Made by a program: the position numbers and the translations under genes. The notes under the pieces were generated by a model. The model saw nothing but the letters and a program-made list of their open reading frames with translations, was not told where the DNA came from and did not search any database. Positions 1-8,703 of a stretch of DNA of 22,470 bases are shown here, piece by piece. Source of the stretch: a bacterium (lineage in GTDB: Bacteria > Zhuqueibacterota > QNDG01 > JAFGCO01); NCBI GenBank assembly GCA_016932575.1, contig JAFGCO010000003.1, positions 1-22,470 on the forward strand, written 5' to 3'. Each line of letters begins with the position of its first letter. Position 1 is the first letter of the stretch.

Positions 1-2
1 CA

Positions 3-86
3 CAGGAACAGGCGGCAGGTATTTATTTATATCGTATTCAGGCCGGAGACTTTTCGGAAACGAGAAAGCTGATTCTGCAAAAATAA
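3..86 (+). CDS. C-terminal end of a T9SS-secreted protein (partial)
   Basis: Only the last 27 residues are inside the window, read in frame 3 and ending at TAA 84-86. They contain AAGIYLYRIQAGDF followed by a basic-hydrophobic finish (TRKLILQK). This is the end of a Por secretion system (type IX) C-terminal sorting domain and closely resembles the ends of the two other T9SS proteins in this window (IYIVYLKAG...KMILQK and IYLMELAVDG...RLVLCK). Such domains route a protein through the outer membrane and are usually removed at the surface. The body of the protein lies upstream of the window, so its function cannot be told. Confidence 0.75.
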   Translation, partial: QEQAAGIYLYRIQAGDFSETRKLILQK

Positions 87-477
87 AGAAACAAGAGTCA
101 AGAATCAAGATACAAGAATCAGGATACAAGAATCAAGATTAAAGAAATAAGATTAAAGGCCAAGAAGGGTATAAGGAAATAAGGATATCGGGGTATAAGG
201 GAATGATAAAATCCAAAATCCAAATATCAAAAGAATGACAAAATCCAAATGATCAAAAGCGATATGATCTTGAGGATCGTACTGCGATTTTTGGGGAAAA
301 CATGATTAAACACAAAGAAACAGCTATGAAGATTTATTTGGCATTTGTCATTGGGATTTATTTTGGCATTGGAATTTTGTCATTTGACATTTCATAGCCT
401 TAATAATGATATAGAACCAAGTGCTTCAAAATAACCGAATTTTACAAATATATGGAAATAAATAGGGAGAAATTATT
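87..477. repeat. AT-rich spacer with 14-nt direct repeats and an imperfect long inverted repeat
   Basis: No gene is supported here. About 91-155 holds degenerate tandem copies of ACAAGAATCAAGAT. About 202-262 and 341-401 form imperfect inverted arms built from AATGACAAAATCCAAATG-like words; the right arm reads as the reverse complement (TTGGAATTTTGTCATT). The start codon and Shine-Dalgarno GGGAG (465-469) of the next gene lie at its right end. A similar A-rich AAGAATCAAGA stretch follows the next T9SS gene, so it appears to be a recurring spacer type in this genome. Confidence 0.55.
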
Positions 478-3400
478 ATGAAACGCCAACACATTATTCG
501 TATGGTCATTGTTGTTTTAACTCTGTCCCTGTCTTTTGCATGGACACAGCGGGGTGTGCCCCTGGCTAAGATCAGGGTGAATGAGAACGGCAATGTGGAG
601 ATTCAAAGTATAAAAACAGGTGAAAGAGGAGAAGCCAATTCGGAAAATTCTGAAATAAGCGAAATCTCCCTTCAAAAAATCCAATCCCTTCAATCCAGTC
701 AGTTATCCTTTTCTTCTGACCCGGTTCAGGAAACTCGCTCCATCAGCGGTTCATCAGTAACACTATCATCAGGAGCGGATTTGACCTATTTTAATCCAAG
801 TTACACGTTCAACCCACCCAATCTGCGTATAGACGTCAGTGTACGCAATATTGGGCTGATACTCTCAGGACCCTCAAAAATCGGATTCTATCTTTCTGAG
901 GACAATACAATCACAACAGCAGATAACCTTATAGGAACACAATCCGTGCCTGCACTCTCTTATTTAGGAACTGTGACAAAAATGTTGATCAAGAACATAT
1001 CCGATCAGCCGGGTACGTATTATGTGGGCATTATTGTCGATTATTTAAATGAGGTGGCTGAGACTGATGAAAGCAACAATCGGGTATGTTTGACTCCTTC
1101 CATTCATAATTTACCAGATTTAACCTCTATTAACTCAAATTACAAATATTCAGAACCCAATTTTAGTATTGATGTTGAGGTAAAAAATATCGGATTCAGT
1201 AATGCACGTTCGTACAATGTTGGATTTTATCTTTCTACTGACAATACAATTACAAGAGAGGATCGGTATATCGATCGTAAATTCATGGGTATACTCAACC
1301 CTGATGCAGAAGTGACTGCCTCTTTTTATAAAAACTTTGATGATCATGCGCCGCCCATTTGCGGGGGTGTCTGGTATGTTGGTTTTATCATTGATGATCA
1401 AAATCGTGTCGAAGAATTAAATGAGAACAACAATGCAGGATTTATTGAACCCCCAGTTGAGGGTGGAGAGTGTTTGCCCGATTTGGATAAGGAAGGTATT
1501 CTTATAAATGATAATACAGGGCCAGATATTGAATATACTATCTTATTAAACAATAATGGCGCTGTAAGCACAGGCAGTTCTTTTGAGAATGATATTTATC
1601 TGTCTGTTGATACCAGCCTCGATCCATCCGAGGATTACCCGATCGATTCATTTACATGCCCTCCCATTTCAGCCGAATCCAATGGGGGACCGGGTCTAAT
1701 AAACACAACCATCAGCAATGTGCCTGCAGGAGAGTACTGGCTGGGAATAGATATTGATGTGAACGATGTGATTGAAGAATATAATGAAACCAACAATAGA
1801 CATGTTCCTACCTTTCAAAAAATATCAGTTCCTGCTGTTCCGGCAACTTATCCCGATCTGACTGTCACCAATGTGACTGTCATTGACGCGCAGGGTCCGG
1901 AGATTTCCTGCAGACTCACCGTGAAGAACACAGGACAAGGGGCTACGGGGGGCATAAAATTCAAGAATCGCATCTATCTCTCACCGGACAAGACCATTAC
2001 CCCCTCGGATCATCTTATCAACGACTGGAACTGCTCCGATAATCTTGCTTCGGATCAATCCAAAACCAGTTATGATGTCCCATCCACAGTCAGCGGAGTG
2101 CCCGCAGGCAGTTATTATCTGGGCGTGATCGCGGACGCCGAACAGGTGATTCTGGAATCCAATGAAAACAACAATACCGGATATGCGGATTCACCCAGGG
2201 TCACCATTACCGATGAAGGCGCCGGCAGTATCGCCCAGATTCTCGAAGTGCCCATGGCAGCATCCTCTCCCATAATCGACGGCAACATGGATGCCATCTG
2301 GTACAGCGTTTCTTCAGTGCCCATGGAAAAACAGAACACGACTGATATGACTGCTCCGGACAACTGGCTGGACTGTTATGCCAGTTTCAAAATGATGTTT
2401 GATTTGAACAATTATTATCTTTTTATCCAGACCTATGACGACCAGATCAAAACAAACCATGCTGATGCCTATCAGAACGATTCTTTCGACCTGTTTTTTG
2501 ACGGGGACAACAGCAAAAACGATCAGGCCACCGGATATGATGCCAATGATATTCAGCTGCGTTATATGTACGGCCAGACCACGGAAAATGGCAGCAATGC
2601 GCCGAACTCCACCTGTAAATTCCGGAATACGGATGACGGCTATAATCTGGAAATCCGGATTCCGGCCAGTGACATGACCTTTGATCTGGAAGCGGATCAC
2701 CTGTTTGGATTTGAAATTCAGATGAACGACAATGACACCGGCAGCCGGGACCATATGCTGAAGTGGTGGGCCGAAAGCAATGACTCATGGATCAATCCGA
2801 GCCTGTTAGGCACGGCCCGGACCACGGATTATGTGGCCAGTGATCCGATGTTTGTACTCGAAGCCACGGGCGCTCCGACGATCGACGGATCGAATACAGA
2901 TGAAGCATGGAACACTGTTCCCTGGTTCGGTATCAGCAAATATGCGGACAGAGACAATGGTGTGCTGTTTGATCCGCCCCTGAACCTGGCCGATGTGGAC
3001 GGCTGGGACGACTGCTGGTTTCGGTACAAGATGATGTGGAAAGGCAGCATGCTCTATCTGTATTCGGAAGTATACGACAATATTATTGACATATCCCAGC
3101 CGGACTGGTACATGAATGACTGCTTTGAAATTCAGATCGACGGGAACAATGACAAGGGCCAGACCACAGACAGCAACGATCATTCCTACAACTTTGTGTA
3201 TTCACCGACTCCCGCGTCAGATGTGGCTTTTACTCAAAAAGATTTCGGGTGGACGATCGAGGCCCGGATGAACATTGCCTCGGATTGCGGAATTACACCA
3301 TCTGTGGGTCATCAAATGGGGATGGAAGTGCAGGTCGATGACAATGACGGAGGCGGACGCGATCTGATCGGCCGGTGGTGGTCCAATGACAACATCACCT

Positions 3401-4230
3401 GGACCAATCCCAGCCATCGGGGCACCATCGAACTGGCGGGTGTGACCGTAACCGATCAGGGAGAACCGCCCAAAGATCCTGATGAGCCTGCCGGCAATAT
3501 GGTTTCCAACTGGAGTTTTTCCAGCGGCATGAATAACTGGACATTTAACACAGCCGAAGCCGGCAATGCGGCAGCAAAAATCGAAAACAGCGTATTTCAT
3601 GCGCAGATCACCAATGGCGGAGCCAATGCGTGGAATGTCGCTTTGTATAATAACGGTTTAAATATTGTCAATGGAAAAACCTATACGGTCTCATTTGACG
3701 CCCGTGCGGCCAGTCCAAGAAACATACTGGCCTCTGTGGCCATGGGTGTGTCTCCCTTCTGGCTGTACAACTATGAACCCGTTTTTTCAATCACCACCGA
3801 ATGGCGAACCTATACCTTTACATTTATAATGGGTTTTGATTCAGATCCGGCCGCCCGTATGGGATTTGATATGGGAACCTCGAATGCGGATGTGTATCTG
3901 GACAATATCAGTCTGGTGGAAACAGGATCCACAGAGATCGGCTCAGAAGATCCGGCTCAGGTTGTCACCACCTTCGAACTGTCCCAGAACTATCCCAATC
4001 CGTTCAATCCGAACACCACGATTCAATATCAGATTCCCCGGTCCTGTTTTGCTACCTTGAAAATCTATGATCTTCTGGGACGTGAAGTCGCAACCCTGGT
4101 GAATGAACACAGGTCTCCGGGCGTATATCAGGTGGAATGGAACGGACAGGATGCGTCCAGCGGGATTTATATTGTTTATTTAAAAGCGGGAAGGGACACG
4201 AAGGCGGTGAAGATGATTTTGCAGAAGTAA
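478..4230 (+). CDS. Secreted multidomain protein: CARDB x4, CBM9-like x2, CBM-like, T9SS sorting domain
   Basis: A 1250-aa exported protein. Residues 1-23 form a Sec signal peptide (basic start, hydrophobic core, processing near AWT). Four CARDB-like Ig-type domains follow at about 101-206, 214-325, 336-447 and 461-577; each opens with P-D-L-T/D and ends in an E-x-N-E-x-N-N motif. Two related CBM9-like domains (about 590-783 and 791-985) each open with an 'IDG...D..W' motif and contain FDGDN/IDGNND and NDNDTG/DDNDGG acidic loops. A jelly-roll CBM-like domain (about 1006-1147, NWSFSSGMNNW to YLDNISLVE) precedes the T9SS type A sorting domain (about 1163-1250, ELSQNYPNPFNP). GGGAG eight bases upstream supports the start. 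No catalytic domain is visible, so a surface binding or adhesion role, perhaps to polysaccharide, is inferred. Confidence 0.85.
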   Translation: MKRQHIIRMVIVVLTLSLSFAWTQRGVPLAKIRVNENGNVEIQSIKTGERGEANSENSEISEISLQKIQSLQSSQLSFSSDPVQETRSISGSSVTLSSGADLTYFNPSYTFNPPNLRIDVSVRNIGLILSGPSKIGFYLSEDNTITTADNLIGTQSVPALSYLGTVTKMLIKNISDQPGTYYVGIIVDYLNEVAETDESNNRVCLTPSIHNLPDLTSINSNYKYSEPNFSIDVEVKNIGFSNARSYNVGFYLSTDNTITREDRYIDRKFMGILNPDAEVTASFYKNFDDHAPPICGGVWYVGFIIDDQNRVEELNENNNAGFIEPPVEGGECLPDLDKEGILINDNTGPDIEYTILLNNNGAVSTGSSFENDIYLSVDTSLDPSEDYPIDSFTCPPISAESNGGPGLINTTISNVPAGEYWLGIDIDVNDVIEEYNETNNRHVPTFQKISVPAVPATYPDLTVTNVTVIDAQGPEISCRLTVKNTGQGATGGIKFKNRIYLSPDKTITPSDHLINDWNCSDNLASDQSKTSYDVPSTVSGVPAGSYYLGVIADAEQVILESNENNNTGYADSPRVTITDEGAGSIAQILEVPMAASSPIIDGNMDAIWYSVSSVPMEKQNTTDMTAPDNWLDCYASFKMMFDLNNYYLFIQTYDDQIKTNHADAYQNDSFDLFFDGDNSKNDQATGYDANDIQLRYMYGQTTENGSNAPNSTCKFRNTDDGYNLEIRIPASDMTFDLEADHLFGFEIQMNDNDTGSRDHMLKWWAESNDSWINPSLLGTARTTDYVASDPMFVLEATGAPTIDGSNTDEAWNTVPWFGISKYADRDNGVLFDPPLNLADVDGWDDCWFRYKMMWKGSMLYLYSEVYDNIIDISQPDWYMNDCFEIQIDGNNDKGQTTDSNDHSYNFVYSPTPASDVAFTQKDFGWTIEARMNIASDCGITPSVGHQMGMEVQVDDNDGGGRDLIGRWWSNDNITWTNPSHRGTIELAGVTVTDQGEPPKDPDEPAGNMVSNWSFSSGMNNWTFNTAEAGNAAAKIENSVFHAQITNGGANAWNVALYNNGLNIVNGKTYTVSFDARAASPRNILASVAMGVSPFWLYNYEPVFSITTEWRTYTFTFIMGFDSDPAARMGFDMGTSNADVYLDNISLVETGSTEIGSEDPAQVVTTFELSQNYPNPFNPNTTIQYQIPRSCFATLKIYDLLGREVATLVNEHRSPGVYQVEWNGQDASSGIYIVYLKAGRDTKAVKMILQK

Positions 4231-4458
4231 GTAAAAAAGAATCAAGAAGCAAGAGACAAGAAATAAGAATCAAGACAAAGACAAAGAAAAAAAGATTGTC
4301 GTAGAGTCGTTGGGTCTAAAATAAAAGCGTAGATGAGTAGATGGGTAAATGAGTTCCCTTTATCCCTACTTCCCTGAGAAAAAAATTATATATGCATATT
4401 TGGTGGGGTAAGGAGTGGCCGCATCAACCCATCAACTCATCTACCAATATACGCTTTT
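4231..4458. repeat. A-rich simple repeat followed by an imperfect inverted repeat
   Basis: Right after the stop codon lies an A-rich stretch of AAGAATCAAGA-type words (about 4240-4290), like that after the T9SS gene ending at 86. It is followed by an imperfect inverted repeat: AAAAGCGTAGATGAGTAGAT from 4323 pairs with CATCTACCAATATACGCTTT, ending near 4458. The loop is about 70 bases. This could act as a transcription end or be a miniature element; nothing coding is seen. Confidence 0.5.
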
Positions 4459-4460
4459 TC

Positions 4461-4584
4461 TGTCATCCCGAGCGGAGTCGAGGGATCTGTGATCTGAACC
4501 AAGGTTCAAATTCGCCCATTTGATTATTGAAAACATCTAATGTATCTGCAGATCCCCGGTCTCTCCGCTTCGGTCGAGACGACA
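4461..4584. repeat. Palindromic repeat element (TGTCATCCCGAGCGGAG type)
   Basis: The left arm TGTCATCCCGAGCGGAGTCG...GGATCTG (4461-4489) pairs imperfectly with the right arm CAGATCC...CCGCTTCGGTCGAGACGACA (4549-4584). The remaining bases form a loop of about 60 nt. Elements starting with 'TGTCAT[TC]CCGAGCG' are widespread intergenic palindromes in many bacterial genomes (known pattern, from memory). The open reading frame that crosses the right arm (4527-4721) includes the usual chance translation of such an element and is not annotated as a gene. The rest up to 4773 holds no recognisable feature except the hemerythrin ribosome site. Confidence 0.6.
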
Positions 4585-4773
4585 GGTTTTTTGTCATACT
4601 TAGCGTCAAGTGCCCCGAATGTGTGATATATTATCAATCTCCTTTGGACTTTTCCTTTTCATCAATATCCCTACTTGGCAATATCGATCACGCTTGCGGA
4701 TGTTTGAAAAAATGTGTATGATATACTGTCACTATTGATGTTTTCATATACAATTCAAAAACAGGAGTGACTC

Positions 4774-5178
4774 ATGCCGTATATCGAATGGTCAAATAAA
4801 TACACAGTTGGTTTTGTCGAGATCGATAACCAGCATCAGCGATTATTCGAAATGATCAACAATTTACATAAATGTGCTGAATTAAAAGATATGACAGCCC
4901 CCAGGAAAATATTGGCAAATCTTCTGGATTATGCTTTGTATCATTTCAGAACCGAAGAGAAATATTTTGACAGATTTCAGTATTCAAATGCGCAAGGACA
5001 TAAAAATGAGCATCAGGAGTTTGAATCAAAAGTGACAAAATTTCAAAGGGCATACCAGGCAAAAGGCACATTTAATACAGTGGTGGTTAGCGATTTTATC
5101 AGAAATTGGATCCTCAATCATGTATTGATCAGTGACAGAAAATATATTCGATGCTTCTCTGAGCATGATCTGCATTAA
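4774..5178 (+). CDS. Bacteriohemerythrin (O2-binding di-iron protein)
   Basis: A single-domain 134-aa hemerythrin, the normal size for the family. All seven iron ligands of the di-iron site are visible: H21 (in IDNQHQRLF), H57 and E61 (HFRTE), H76 and H80 (HKNEH), H116 and D121 (HVLISD). The N-terminal I-E-W-S...V-G-F-x-x-I-D signature is also family-typical. It should bind O2 reversibly in the cytoplasm for sensing, storage or scavenging, common in microaerophiles and anaerobes. AGGAG at 4763-4767 supports the ATG. It stands alone, with spacers on both sides, so it is probably its own transcription unit. No signal or output domain is fused to it. Confidence 0.93.
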   Translation: MPYIEWSNKYTVGFVEIDNQHQRLFEMINNLHKCAELKDMTAPRKILANLLDYALYHFRTEEKYFDRFQYSNAQGHKNEHQEFESKVTKFQRAYQAKGTFNTVVVSDFIRNWILNHVLISDRKYIRCFSEHDLH

Positions 5179-5346
5179 GATCTGTTTTACTGATTCATCG
5201 ATCCGTTTCGTTTTTATCCAGGATTGTGTGGATATATTAAACTAATAGTCCTAAATGCAAATATATGATACGTCTGTAAAGATATTTTAATCATCCCTTC
5301 ATAATCACCTTATAAATTGAAGGGAAGTCAGAAAGGAGATGGGGAG

Positions 5347-6171
5347 ATGAATGATAAAAAATGGATTCCTTGCATTCTTTTCATTTTGTTGGGAGCAGGC
5401 GTTCATTTTGCTTGTACGCCAACCGAATCTGAATTAAAAAATATGTTTCAGGCAGAAAAAGAAGTGTTAAAAGAAGTCACGCTGATTTCGGTGTATGATA
5501 ATTATCAGACCAATCCGGAATTGAAAACAGGCTGGGGCTTTGGCACAGTCGTTAAAACACCTCAGGAAAGTATACTGTTTGACACCGGAGGGGATTCAGA
5601 CATATTACTTTCCAATATGGAGAAAATAAAGATCGATCCTGGATCCATTGACATGGTCTTTATTTCCCATGTTCATGGAGATCATGTCGGGGGATTAAAA
5701 GGATTTTTAGAGAAGAACAATCATGTGACCGTATTTATTCCCGCGTCTTTTCCGACGTCCATCCGGAATATGATCACCGCTCAGGGGGCTGAATTTGTCG
5801 ATGTTTCGCAACCACAAAAAATTTCCGACTGTATTTTCAGCACAGGAGAAATTGACGGACCGCCAATCGAGCAATCCCTGATTATCCAGTTAAAAAAAGG
5901 ATTGGTTGTGATGACAGGCTGCGGCCATCCGGGAATTGAAAGGATTGTTCAAAAAACCAAAAACCTGTTCCCTGAATTAAATGTATACATGGGCATCGGT
6001 GGTTTCCATCGCCCGTCTGTTGACGTTGTTCAAGCGCTTCAGGAACTGGGCGTGGAAAAAATTGCTCCGTCCCATTGCACAGGGGACCGGGTCATCGAAG
6101 CATTCAGAGAAGCATATCAGGATAATTTCATCCGGTATGGCGTGGGAAAAATTATAGAGATTAATGAATAA
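5347..6171 (+). CDS. DHPS-like metallo-beta-lactamase-fold hydrolase, putative lipoprotein
   Basis: A 274-aa MBL-fold protein of the COG1237 / dihydropteroate-synthase-like MBL group. The ATG at 5347 is chosen because AAAGGAG (5332-5338) sits eight bases upstream; an in-frame TTG at 5317 lies ahead of that site. Residues 1-23 look like a lipoprotein signal with Cys23 (weak lipobox HFAC). The metal motif HVHGDH is at 108-113, with further likely ligands H194 (GCGHPG), H221 (GGFH) and H243 (PSHCTG), all typical of this group. Members have been linked to methanopterin-like chemistry, but most are uncharacterised; export here argues for another substrate. Not clearly in one operon with its neighbours, being separated by about 100 bases on the right. 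Confidence 0.85.
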   Translation: MNDKKWIPCILFILLGAGVHFACTPTESELKNMFQAEKEVLKEVTLISVYDNYQTNPELKTGWGFGTVVKTPQESILFDTGGDSDILLSNMEKIKIDPGSIDMVFISHVHGDHVGGLKGFLEKNNHVTVFIPASFPTSIRNMITAQGAEFVDVSQPQKISDCIFSTGEIDGPPIEQSLIIQLKKGLVVMTGCGHPGIERIVQKTKNLFPELNVYMGIGGFHRPSVDVVQALQELGVEKIAPSHCTGDRVIEAFREAYQDNFIRYGVGKIIEINE

Positions 6172-6267
6172 AATACAAACGAAACGTGTATATATTTTAA
6201 AGATGATCTGATTTTACATGTTCTCGAGAATGCGTTTCCATTACTGTCAGCTTCAGGAGGTTTATCC

Positions 6268-6582
6268 ATGAAACGATCCATTTACTATTTACTGATCATT
6301 TCGGTTCTGATGTTTGCGGCCTGTGCTGCAGGATCCAACGACATGGCCGACTCGGTCAATCAGGCCGGAAAAATCGCGGGTTTCTGGAAAGGATTATGGC
6401 ACGGATTTATTGTGCTTTTTACGTTTGTGATTTCTCTGTTCAGTGACAAAGTGAATGTATATGAAGTGCATAATAACGGCGGATGGTATAATTTCGGATT
6501 CATTCTGGGTGTGATGACATTTTTCGGGGGGAGCAGCGGCAAAGCCGGGCAGAATATGTGCCGGAAGAAAAAGGAAGAATAA
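6268..6582 (+). CDS. Small conserved lipoprotein (FWKGLWHGFI...NNGGWYNFGFILG type)
   Basis: A 104-aa protein with a clear lipoprotein signal (MKRSIYYLLIISVLMFAACA, lipobox FAAC, Cys19). The mature part has the pattern GFWKGLWHGFIVLFTFVISLF, a likely membrane-inserted hydrophobic segment, then a V-x-V-Y-E-V-H-N-N-G-G-W-Y-N-F-G-F stretch and a second hydrophobic segment, ending in a basic tail. I recall similar small proteins in many bacteria and archaea, without assigned function. AGGAGG at 6255-6260 supports the start. The FMN-binding lipoprotein begins only about 40 bases downstream, so co-transcription is likely. Confidence 0.8.
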   Translation: MKRSIYYLLIISVLMFAACAAGSNDMADSVNQAGKIAGFWKGLWHGFIVLFTFVISLFSDKVNVYEVHNNGGWYNFGFILGVMTFFGGSSGKAGQNMCRKKKEE

Positions 6583-6622
6583 GTTATCATTCGTGCGAAA
6601 ATTTATCTCAGGCAGGATTGAT

Positions 6623-7003
6623 ATGCGGTCAGATTTTTATTACCTGTGGATGTTTTTATTTCTGCTCCTTGTCTCCGGTGTGTCCTGTGCTCTCAAGCGG
6701 GATCTGGACGAATTTCTTGCCAATCCGGATATTGCCACACCAGAGTTGGCACGGATCCAAGATGGAACTTACACCGGAGAGAAAAAGGCAGGACCCATTT
6801 TTGTGCGCGTTGAGGTTGCAGTCAAGGAACATACAATAACACATTGCAAAATTTTAAAACACCGTTGCGGCCGGGGGAAACCGGCCAATACAATCGTGGA
6901 TTCCGTGCTTCATAAACAATCCTTGGAGATAGACGCGGTTTCAGGCGCGACGTTTTCCAGCAAAGTGATCCTGAAAGCCATTCAGATGGCCCTGGAAAGG
7001 TGA
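6623..7003 (+). CDS. FMN-binding domain lipoprotein
   Basis: A 126-aa protein. An alternative GTG start exists at 6593, but the ATG at 6623 gives a compact lipoprotein signal (hydrophobic core FLFLLLVSGVS, Cys22) and has an AGGCAGGA ribosome site just upstream. The mature part is an FMN_bind domain: D-G-T-Y-T-G-E, a CGRGKPA turn, and D-A-V-S-G-A-T-F-S-S, the motif in which the Thr is covalently linked to FMN via a phosphoester by ApbE in this family. The domain is found in Nqr/Rnf subunits and in extracytoplasmic electron-transfer proteins. Redox work outside the cytoplasm is inferred. Its redox partner is not apparent in the window. Confidence 0.85.
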   Translation: MRSDFYYLWMFLFLLLVSGVSCALKRDLDEFLANPDIATPELARIQDGTYTGEKKAGPIFVRVEVAVKEHTITHCKILKHRCGRGKPANTIVDSVLHKQSLEIDAVSGATFSSKVILKAIQMALER

Positions 7004-7790
7004 TGAACAATTTTTTGTCAAAGGATATCTGCCGCATCTTAAATTTTTTTGGCTGTTTTTTATTGATTTTATTTTCAAATATGCTTACCATCCATTGTTC
7101 ATTATTTATAAAACCACAACCTTGGGTTGCGGTATGATTAAGAGTTATACTAGCCTGAGTCATTATTAAATAGAGATTCAAAATATGAATATAAGATCCC
7201 ACTTTCTTTTGAAAAGAAAGTGGCAAAGAAACGTTCTGGCATTTGAAAAACCTCCTGAAATCCGATTCCGCTCACGGAAGGACTGTAACTCCCCCGTGAG
7301 ATAGTAAAGCTTATCTCACGGGGTCAAACATCAGTCCTTCTAATCGTTCGCTCCATCCGGATTTTTATACGGAGATTTTTCGAATGCCAGGTTACCCATC
7401 ACTGCACATAAAAGACCGTCTGATTGTAGTATAAACGTTAACCACCTTGGAACTTCACATCTTTTATTTAAATTATTACATAACGGTGGCATGGGTATAT
7501 CAATTATATAGAACGCAAAAAATAACATTTACAACTTATACCCCCTATACACATATTCCATGGTGCTTGTTCTCGGGAAATTTCCCGGATCAGGCTCGGG
7601 GATGTTCCCGAAAAAGATAGATTACTCAATGCATCTTCTGCATTTTATCCTTGTTATAACCTCCATAGAATTAAATAAATACGTCTTATCCAATTCTCCA
7701 GAATAAAGGTTTGGCATGTTTATGGTATTGGTGAATACCAGAGTGTGTTATTTAATATCCTTGAAAAAATCTGCGGGAGGAGAATGGGTC
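7004..7790. other. Gene-free spacer carrying repeat copy A and palindromes
   Basis: No credible gene lies between the FMN-binding gene and the Kelch gene. The stretch contains a T-rich segment (about 7040-7075), copy A of a dispersed structured repeat (7111-7404, separate entry), then about 150 AT-rich bases with nothing recognisable. A perfect 14-base palindrome CGGGAAATTTCCCG (7574-7587) follows, then a hairpin TCGGG-N6-CCCGA (7596-7611) running into AAAAAG. The T-rich run near 7055-7085 resembles the one at 8618-8650. Short reading frames on the minus strand here cover the repeats and have no ribosome site. Confidence 0.5.
7111..7404. repeat. Dispersed structured repeat, copy A
   Basis: It matches 19216-19502 along its whole length; the middle about 150 bases are almost identical. 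The order of parts is a diverged leader with GGTATGATT-AGAGTTA; a perfect inverted repeat CCACTTTCTTTT / AAAAGAAAGTGG (7199-7210, 7212-7223); then a nested hairpin. Its outer arms are CTGGCATT-GAAAAA-CTCC (from 7236) and GGAGATTTTTCGAATGCCAG (to 7390), a middle pair is AATCCG/CGGATT with AAGGACTG/CAGTCCTT, and the core is CCCCGTGAGATA/TATCTCACGGGG with an AAGCT-containing loop. It could be a miniature mobile element or a structured RNA. No open reading frame is conserved between the copies. Confidence 0.8.
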
Positions 7791-8510
7791 ATGAAAAAGT
7801 TAATCGTAACCGTCCTGTCGCTGTGCGCGGCATCTGTGAAAAAATACTTTATTATGATTTTGGTTGGATTATTCAGCATCGTCTCAATCATTAAAGCACA
7901 AAATGATCCCTGGACTGAAAAATGTCCTTTGCCTGAGAGAAATAGCTGGTTGGCTTCTTGTACGCTGGATGAAAAAGTGTATATCATCGGCGGCGCTACC
8001 GATTTAATCGTTCTATCCAATGTCGAAGTGTATGATCCGGCAACAGATACCTGGAACACAAAAGCGGAAATGCCAACGCGCAGGATGGCATTATCTGCAA
8101 GTGTCGTCGAAGGGTTCATTTATACCTTTGGCGGAAATATTGTCAGCTATCCCTGGATACCCAGCGTCGCAACTGTTGAAGAATATGATCCTTCATTAGA
8201 TCAAACAACGGATGTGGGAAATTCGTCCTTGGTGCAACATCCCGATCAATTTCTGCTTTCCCAGAATTATCCCAATCCCTTCAATCCAACCACAATCATC
8301 GATTATCAATTATCCATAAGCGGTGAAGTTGAATTGAGCGTTTATAATCTGCTGGGTCAAAAGATAATCACATTGGTATCTGAAAAACAGGTAGCAGGAA
8401 CTTACAATATAGAATGGGATGCAACAGGATTTCCAAGTGGTATCTATCTCATGGAATTGGCTGTCGATGGTCAATATAAGCAGGTCAAACGGCTGGTTCT
8501 ATGCAAATAA
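7791..8510 (+). CDS. Shortened Kelch-repeat protein with T9SS sorting domain
   Basis: About 239 aa. The ATG at 7791 is preceded by GGGAGGAG (7775-7782), so the upstream in-frame extension to 7716 is not used. The N-terminus carries two consecutive hydrophobic runs, MKKLIVTVLSLCAAS and then VKKYFIMILVGLFSIVSII-KAQ; the second looks like a complete signal peptide by itself (a GTG at 7836 could even start it). Roughly two Kelch units follow (YIIGGAT...VEVYDPATDTW, and YTFGGN...VEEYDP), then a T9SS domain starting FLLSQNYPNPFNPTT. A functional Kelch propeller needs five to seven blades, so this is probably a remnant of a longer gene or a degraded fusion, though the frame is open. Confidence 0.75.
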   Translation: MKKLIVTVLSLCAASVKKYFIMILVGLFSIVSIIKAQNDPWTEKCPLPERNSWLASCTLDEKVYIIGGATDLIVLSNVEVYDPATDTWNTKAEMPTRRMALSASVVEGFIYTFGGNIVSYPWIPSVATVEEYDPSLDQTTDVGNSSLVQHPDQFLLSQNYPNPFNPTTIIDYQLSISGEVELSVYNLLGQKIITLVSEKQVAGTYNIEWDATGFPSGIYLMELAVDGQYKQVKRLVLCK

Positions 8511-8603
8511 TAAATCGGCAATATCTTGAGAAAATTTAGATGTAAAGTCATTGAATATGATCCGTCATTTTGGCTTATTTCCTTTGATCTTCCATTTTCG
8601 CAC

Positions 8604-8623
8604 AAAACCTGCCAGGTTTTTTT
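8604..8623 (+). terminator. Possible intrinsic terminator
   Basis: AAAACC-TGCCA-GGTTTT forms a six-pair stem with a five-base loop and runs straight into further T residues (TTTTTTTATT). It sits about 95 bases after the Kelch gene stop and ahead of the quinone reductase, a sensible place for transcription to end. The stem is AT-rich and short, so strength is uncertain. Confidence 0.4.
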
Positions 8624-8703
8624 ATTGCAATTATTTTTAAATATGCTTATCATTGACTACGTATTGTATTTTAATAGCGGTACATCCAAAACATAAATCC
8701 ATT

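Noticed and set aside
2314-2754. 146-aa minus-strand frame and other minus-strand frames within the 1250-aa gene
   Set aside because: Shadow frames of a clearly coding plus-strand gene with well-recognised domains.
4527-4721. 64-aa open frame on the plus strand
   Set aside because: It crosses the right arm of the palindromic repeat, and its early residues (DPRSLRFGRDDR) are the usual chance translation of that repeat; no ribosome site.
6822-7226. 134-aa open frame on the minus strand
   Set aside because: It overlaps the FMN-binding gene and repeat copy A, with no recognisable domain and no ribosome site.
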